Below are positions 47,757-64,000 of a DNA stretch of 64,000 bases, piece after piece. Every line of letters starts with the position of its first letter. Within the stretch, counting starts at the first letter, position 1. Origin of the DNA: Elysia chlorotica (taxonomy: Eukaryota; Mollusca; Gastropoda; Plakobranchidae); assembly GCA_003991915.1 (NCBI GenBank), contig RQTK01000088.1:591340-655339 (forward strand). The letters run 5' to 3'. The notes beneath the pieces are model-generated. The model saw nothing but the letters and a program-made list of their open reading frames with translations, did not search any database and was not told the origin of the DNA. Position numbers and translations under genes: made by a program.

Positions 47757-50430
47757 GTTTTTTGAAATGATGAGAGCATGAGGATTGTTAAAGCAATTAT
47801 TTTTCTTGAAAATTAGAAATGTGAATATTCAATTTATTAAAACAATTTTCTAAAACAAAATTGACACAGTCATGAAAATTTGCAATGAGTATTTTGTGCT
47901 AACACTTGAATCATTGACTACAACATCATTATCAACAGATACTAAAGAAAGATTTGTGTGAAAAGAAAAAAAAGGCAAGGCTTTTTATATGACTGGAAAT
48001 ATACACATTTATTTGCATGTCATTTTCTTTACTTTCTAATTTCCAATAACAGCCAAAACTTAATACTTGGGTGAAAACAGTTGCACAATCAGCAAAGATT
48101 GGGGTAAGAGAGCTAAAATTATTTTATTTTCATTTGTTTTTTTCCCAATTTTTGTCAAGAGTTATCCTATTTAACAAAGAAAGACAAGAGAACAAGAGCT
48201 GTGTGTAAACTTTGGCAATATCAACATGTGTATGCAGTGCAAACATACCTATGATCATAGTTTGTATATATTCTCACGTAATTTATGGTTCCCAAGAAAT
48301 AATCTTTACTCTTAAGATCTCGACTAAACTGTTGCACACTTGAACCACTTCTATGCCCATCAAATGAGGGTTTTTAAAGCTACAGTACCTTATAACCTGT
48401 CATAATAGGTTATAATTTAAGGTTTTCAGTTCCTTGCATGCAGGACAAAGGGAAGCGATTTTGGAACAAGTTTATGCTTTGTGTCATGATTAAGTCTGAA
48501 GTCAGCACATGGTGCCAAAAACCTAATTTAGAAAAAATGTTTTTCAGGTAATGAGAACCATTAAAAACCATTAAGCATTTACCATATGTATGTACCTATC
48601 AAATGAGAACCATTAAAAACCGTTAAGCATTTAACATAATTATGTATGTACCTATCAAATCTCCTTGCAAATTTAAAATTATAGTTTATTTGTTAAACTT
48701 GAAATTCACAGAATGCTTTTTGTATGAATAGACCAAAAGCTGAACACATCTTTAAGAAATCATGTCATAAAAGATACATGATATAATTTTCCATCATCAA
48801 TGCATAGGATTTTCAATACTTCGTGACTGTCCATGAAACTTGAAAGAAATACATTAAAAAGAATACAATTCAAAGGATGCTTCAAAGACTTAATTGATAA
48901 AACATTAAGAAGTAATTTTTATCACACTCACTTTCATTCTATCATCTATGTATGGAATCACTTTATAGCATATTCTTGAAGAATCAAATATTCATTAGGA
49001 AATTCATTAGGAAATGTTGAAATTCGTAAACTTTGACTTGTCTACATTTTGGTTTACTGAAGGCTTTTTTCACATTATTCTATATTAAGATTTTGTATTC
49101 ATACATCTTGCTGTAAAACAAATTAAACTTGAAAGTACATTTCACTATATACTAAATTTAATAATGCATTCAGTATAAAAGTACATGTATTATCACATCC
49201 TACAAGCTGCAAGAGAATCAAGCCATCAAGGCCTGGTAATCATACTAATAAGTAATATTGACATGGTTCAGATTAAATTCAGAATTAAAAATGGTCCACA
49301 AGTCACCTTGGATAAAAACTTTTGCCAAGTAGATTTTTGTTTTCTTTCTAACTATTTGATTTAACTAAGGGCACGTACTGAAAGTACAAAATTTAATGTA
49401 TTCTACACAATAAGATTTCAAGGTATCATGAACAATAAATATTCAAATTACTTATTTTGTCCAATACTTTTAGATGGCTCAAATATTAATAACTAAAGTA
49501 CACTGCTTGCAGATCTCGGCTATATGATGGTGACATTAAATCAATCCTTTCTTTATATTTACTTCTACTAATTTTTTTTTATACGATCCAGCACATTGAG
49601 GTGCCATTCAAGAAAGTCAAAATGAAACTGCTACAGGAAAAAAATAATCTAAGACAAAGAGCACTGTTGATAGATTTGTGCACAGGGTTAAATTATCTTA
49701 CCAATGTGCGTTTAGGTGAAACATATGCTGAGAAGTTTATAACCAATCTTGATTGGTGTGATAAAAGAGGGTAGGCCGTAGAAAAAAATGATAGATGAAA
49801 CCTGAAACTTTCTGTACTTAAGTTCTCACATTTTGTTATTATTATTGAAGGTATGACAACAAGAAAACTTTGTTTAAAAAATATCATCAGAATATAACTT
49901 TCTTTATACAGCCACGATGAGGTGAAATTCGTGACTTCTTAACTATAGTAGAACACAGGAAATTAACGTCAAGAGTAAACATAGTTAAATTCAGTATCTT
50001 CAACAACTCGATATTAACAAATATGACAATTCATTGCCTTGAAAAAACAATTATTTTCTAAAAATTCACATCTTTGGCAGATGCTAATTTTGATAGTAAG
50101 AAAAACGTTTGAAAAAATTAATAATTGTGAAAATAATTAAAATTTTTAAGAAAAAGAATTCAAGATGTTTTTCTGTTTGAACACTTAAGGCCGAAAGTGT
50201 CTCTGTGACTACCAAATCCAAAATTAAAATTCAAATGAAAAATAAAACAAATCATTTAATTGATGGTATGTCTGAGAAAAATGTGCAACATATAAATAAA
50301 TGCAACTTGTGAGTGTTCACAAAGTAAATTCAAACATATAATAGTGAAAAACAAAGTGATAATATAATTTAGTATTAACTCACACAATTTGAGATGTTCA
50401 TGACAAGTGTATAAGGTTCAGTGAGAGAGA

Positions 50431-50433
50431 AAT

Positions 50434-50497
<64 letters not shown>

Positions 50498-50575
50498 TTT
50501 GGGTGGAGAGAAGGTTGAACGTGTAAAGAGATTAACTAAGAAAATTAGATATCTTGAATTTGGTTTAAAAATCAT
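50431..50575. repeat. (GA)n microsatellite with conserved flank, copy A
   Basis: About 60 bp of GA, then GGTTGAACGTGTAAAGAGAT and a further 40 bp that recur after the microsatellite at 51528. Confidence 0.85.
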
Positions 50576-51409
50576 TTTTTCCCTCTTGTGCTGACGAAGA
50601 AAAGCTATAAAAAAAGCTGCATCTTAGGTCTCAGGGAATATCATATACGGCAACAATAAACACATTAATAAATAAATAAAATAGTATTAAATTAATGTTG
50701 GAAGTTTTATCTAGCCTGTGCAAATAATAAAACATAGAAAAACGATCTTTTTTGAACACCGAAAATTAGGCAACTGAAGTTGTTTTTTTTGGTCACTGGG
50801 ACCTAAAAGTAGCTCAGGAGGTATTGCTGAGTAATTCGTGGGTCTCTTATATTGAAAAACATGCTAAGCTGGTTCGTGAAACTTAGAAACATTTAATAAG
50901 TAAAATAAAAGTATACAAAATACATGTAAAATGATGATTTTTTTTATAGTTTGCACTGAACATTAAAACATATAAAAGCCGTTATCCAAGATACATTGTA
51001 TATTCGAAATGTGCTCTTTTATTCATTTAACTTAATATAACTAGAAGGTAACATGGTGAGGAATTAAAACAGTCATTGGTCATAATCATGAAAAAGACGC
51101 TATTCAGATTCAAAATGAAAAATCTAGTATAAAAACAACAACACTTGTTTCACCATTTCAATTCCCACGTTTGTGAGTCACATGTGTTGTTTTATAATCT
51201 GAAAAAGATCACCCAGTTTTTAATCTTTTCTTTATTCGAAAAAGTACATGGCACAAAAATCATTCCCAACTTCACGTGAAACAAAAATCAATGAATGTAC
51301 TGTTTATCACATGGTGATTATAAGAGAAAAGAGGAGGATGAGGCCCAAGGATAGCAAAGATCGGAGAGACATGTGGTACAAACATGTACACATCTCACAG
51401 ACAATTAGA

Positions 51410-51464
51410 TAGATAGATAGAGATAGATAGAGAGAGAGAGGGGAGAGGTTAGAGAGGAAGACAA

Positions 51465-51535
<71 letters not shown>

Positions 51536-51605
51536 CAGGTTGAACTTGTAAAGAGATTAATTTAGAAACGTATATATCTTGCATTTGGTTTAGAAGACCA
51601 GAAAG
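51410..51605. repeat. (GATA/GA)n microsatellite with conserved flank, copy B
   Basis: GATA units, then a GA tract and a G run, then GGTTGAACTTGTAAAGAGAT, the counterpart of copy A. Confidence 0.85.
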
Positions 51606-53725
51606 CACGTCACATATTTGAGCGAGTTGTTTCATACAAGTGCAATATAATTATGTGAGTGTGAATCAGGAAATTAAAACCACAAAAAAAGGAAATCAAC
51701 AACGTAATAATGATCTTCTATGGGTTTGAGACGTCGTTCTAACTCTAATTTTTGTTCCTAGGACAAACCATGAACAATTATAGTATTAAATATACTTCAC
51801 AAGGCCACACATTGAATATTTTGCTACAGAATTATCCATCATAATATAGGGCTTTGAGATGCTTTCTCATTAAGATAGGACAAAGTTATTTACACGAAAA
51901 CAAAACAACTTTATAATTACAAAAAAACAACAAAAACGTAAAGACGCATTAAAGACCCTTAACCAGAGAGGAGCATATTTGCTTTCTGTCTGATGGCCCC
52001 TCATTCTGAAAGACAAAATGAACACTTTAAAGGTTGAGAAGAATATATTCTGAAAGCTGAGGCTCCCAGACAAGAAACACCGTATTCTGAGAGCTGATTT
52101 TTTTTTACACAAGATAAATACCGGTATACATTATCATATCGGAAATACATTTCATTAAAGGTAAAGTCCTTGTTAGATAACATTACAGAAAGTTGAATGA
52201 AACACCGAAACACTAGAAAAGAAGTAGGGCAATGGAGTTCAAATCTTATATATGAATGAATAACCCATTCCATTAAAACAAAGTTCGATAATTATTCCGC
52301 TATACCCTTTCAATTTAAAAACAAAATACATTAGGAAACTGGCAAATGCAAGGGACTTAGTCCATTAAATGCACGAAAACACCAACTTCAGTTTGTTTGA
52401 ATGACTTCGTGATAAATCACCAAAATGATTATGATAATCCTATCTCAAACAATTTTTTTTCCGCACACAAAACAAAGACATAATAATGATAATGTATAGC
52501 TCAAAAACATAAAACTCATTACCGTGGGTTACATTTAAAGGCAAACTTTCGAATCCCTTTACATGGACATTATTTTCATGAACTTACATTTTTAATAACA
52601 AAATGCAAATATAATAAAACATGGTGGCATGATATGGTACAAAATGTCATGTAAAAACTTAGTACTCCAAAAAGATATACCAAATGACATAATATAAAAT
52701 GTTACGTGCAATCAGATATAAGACGTCATGTCATTCTTTATCAACGGAAACAACAAAGAGCCACAACGTATGCAGATCATGAAGACGCAATATCACATCT
52801 CTGAGCTTTAGATTAGGATTTAACAGAATTGAGTAGGTAAAAAAGGGGGAGGGGGGAACGCGCATTTTTAAGAGTTGAGTTTCGTTGGTTTTTCTTTAGT
52901 TTAATTTTGCCTCTAACATGTGCAACAGACTATGGCTTTGAAAATAAAAACTAAAAGCCTACATATAAAGTTAATTTGGTGTTTGTTTTGAAATGAATGA
53001 TATTCTTGAAAAAAAAAGAAAGAAGAAAACAAATTATCAACCCTGACTGTCCAAGAGAATTACAAAGCAAAAGGAAAAACAGTAGGGCTTATGATATTCA
53101 AGTAAAAAGCGCATTGTGGACCTAGTGTGTGTTTCAATATGATCAAAATAAACCAATCAAAAACACCAACCAGCAATATTAATAACCATTAAACAAAAAT
53201 AAAAACAACAACAACCCAACAAAAGAAACACAAAAAACAACAACAAACAAACAAACAACCAATCGAAAAAAAGAAAACAAAGCAAAACAACAACAGCAAC
53301 AAAACCAGAACAAAGTACAACCGGAAAACAATTTTTAAATGAATAATTTTAATCTCAAATAAAATAAAATGTGTAAGTGCTTAAAAGTTAAAAAAAATGC
53401 ACTTCCTACGCCGGTTCTCAAATACACTGTTCAATTCTGTTTTATCGTCAGCGATATAGACTGGTCAATTATTGGCTGTTTTCAAACAATTAACTATAAT
53501 TATGTATACCATCTAATGCTTCGAGGAAATAATTCTAGGAATGATATATATTTTTTTTATTTTTCTTTCACTACCGTTGGCTTAAACAAACGATCTTTGA
53601 ATTAAAGTGAAAAAATTAAAACAAAACAACAAGAAACCAACCAAAATGAAAATTATAAACTCACAAAACATACTAAAGAAAGTATATATAGACGACAGAA
53701 AGAACAAAAACAATAGCCTGACATG

Positions 53726-53731
53726 TTTATT
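53726..53731 (-). terminator. Candidate polyadenylation signal of the TRPC gene
   Basis: AATAAA on the minus strand about 230 nt past the stop codon. The true 3' end could be further downstream. Confidence 0.35.
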
Positions 53732-53962
53732 TTACTTTCATTGTTAGTTTTAAATCAAGTCCGGTACACTTCCTCTCATCTTTCGAGCCTTACAATTATA
53801 AATACTTACTATACTCGCCCCAACAAAAATTGCTCAACACTCAGAATAACCCGGCAAAACTTCCTACAATCAAACAATACGACCCGCATATTAATTTGAA
53901 TCTGCATCGGATGAACCTTATCCGGGTATACCCTCAACAAGCCCGTGATTAACATTTCTGAG

Positions 53963-63713
<9,751 letters not shown>

Positions 63714-63956
63714 CTGAAAGTCGTAAGAGTTGTACATGAATAATTGGCACACACACACAAACACAATATATATTCAGCCAATCGAAATTCTCCTTAAAGA
63801 CCTGGACACCCATTTCCTTTTACATTCAAGGCAGAACCTTGTAGAACTTTTATCCCTTATCTATAAAACTATAAAAAAAACCCAACCATTTTCAGTTAAG
63901 GAAATGAGACTTTTGTGTATACATGCTGCTCATAAGAATGTATGCTTGTGAGTGAG

Positions 63957-64000
63957 AGTGAAGGAAGAGACAGAGAGAGAGAGACAGAGAGAGACAGAGA
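63957..64000. repeat. (GA)n microsatellite at window end
   Basis: GA/GACAGA repeat that runs off the right edge. Confidence 0.9.

Larger units (their letters stand above)
47757..53725. other. Convergent intergenic region between CPSF1 and the TRPC gene
   Basis: AT-rich with no recognised exon. It contains a 50-bp tandem repeat (about 48551-48659, unit GAGAACCATTAAAAACC), two GA microsatellites with homologous flanks (50431 and 51410), a CAA/AAC-rich stretch at about 53200-53320 and many A-rich runs. Part of it may be 3' UTR of either gene. Confidence 0.5.

Overview
This is AT-rich animal nuclear DNA, most probably from a gastropod mollusc. Evidence: spliced genes with short exons and large introns, animal protein families (CPSF1, TRPC channel), degenerate LINEs and SINEs, piggyBac-like elements, long microsatellites and one assembly gap (56619-56815). 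The phylum call is an inference from overall texture. Nothing prokaryotic is present.

Layout. (1) 1-9.2 kb: intergenic DNA with a 246-bp tandem duplication, a 5'-truncated LINE with perfect 26-bp target-site duplications (3597-5324) and a SINE-like repeat. (2) 13.06-9.24 kb, minus strand: a small gene with a ubiquitin-like C-terminus and an N-myristoylation-type start. Three coding exons are recognised and the middle is unresolved. It lies head-to-head with CPSF1 across about 2 kb. (3) 15.1-47.1 kb, plus strand: the complete coding region of CPSF1 (CPSF160) in 36 coding exons. All splice phases join, giving 1452 residues against about 1443 in human. Its introns hold an expanded GAA tract duplicated in tandem (intron 3), a piggyBac-like terminal fragment (intron 12), an internally deleted piggyBac transposase (intron 21), LINE remnants (introns 22 and 28), a 294-bp insertion that duplicated the exon-31 splice acceptor (intron 30) and a TTAA-flanked MITE (intron 32). 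(4) 47.1-53.7 kb: convergent intergenic region with two GA microsatellites that share flanking sequence. (5) 63.7-54.0 kb, minus strand: the last six exons of a TRPC-family cation channel, from the TRP box to the stop. The rest of the channel lies beyond the right edge.

The three genes are not a functional cluster. CPSF1 acts in pre-mRNA 3' end formation, the TRPC gene encodes a membrane calcium-permeable channel subunit, and the ubiquitin-like protein is unidentified. Points most worth a second look: the ubiquitin-like gene, the exon-31 acceptor duplication, the duplicated GAA tract in the CPSF1 sense strand, the inverted piggyBac-like termini, and two possible plus-strand first exons inside a TRPC intron.
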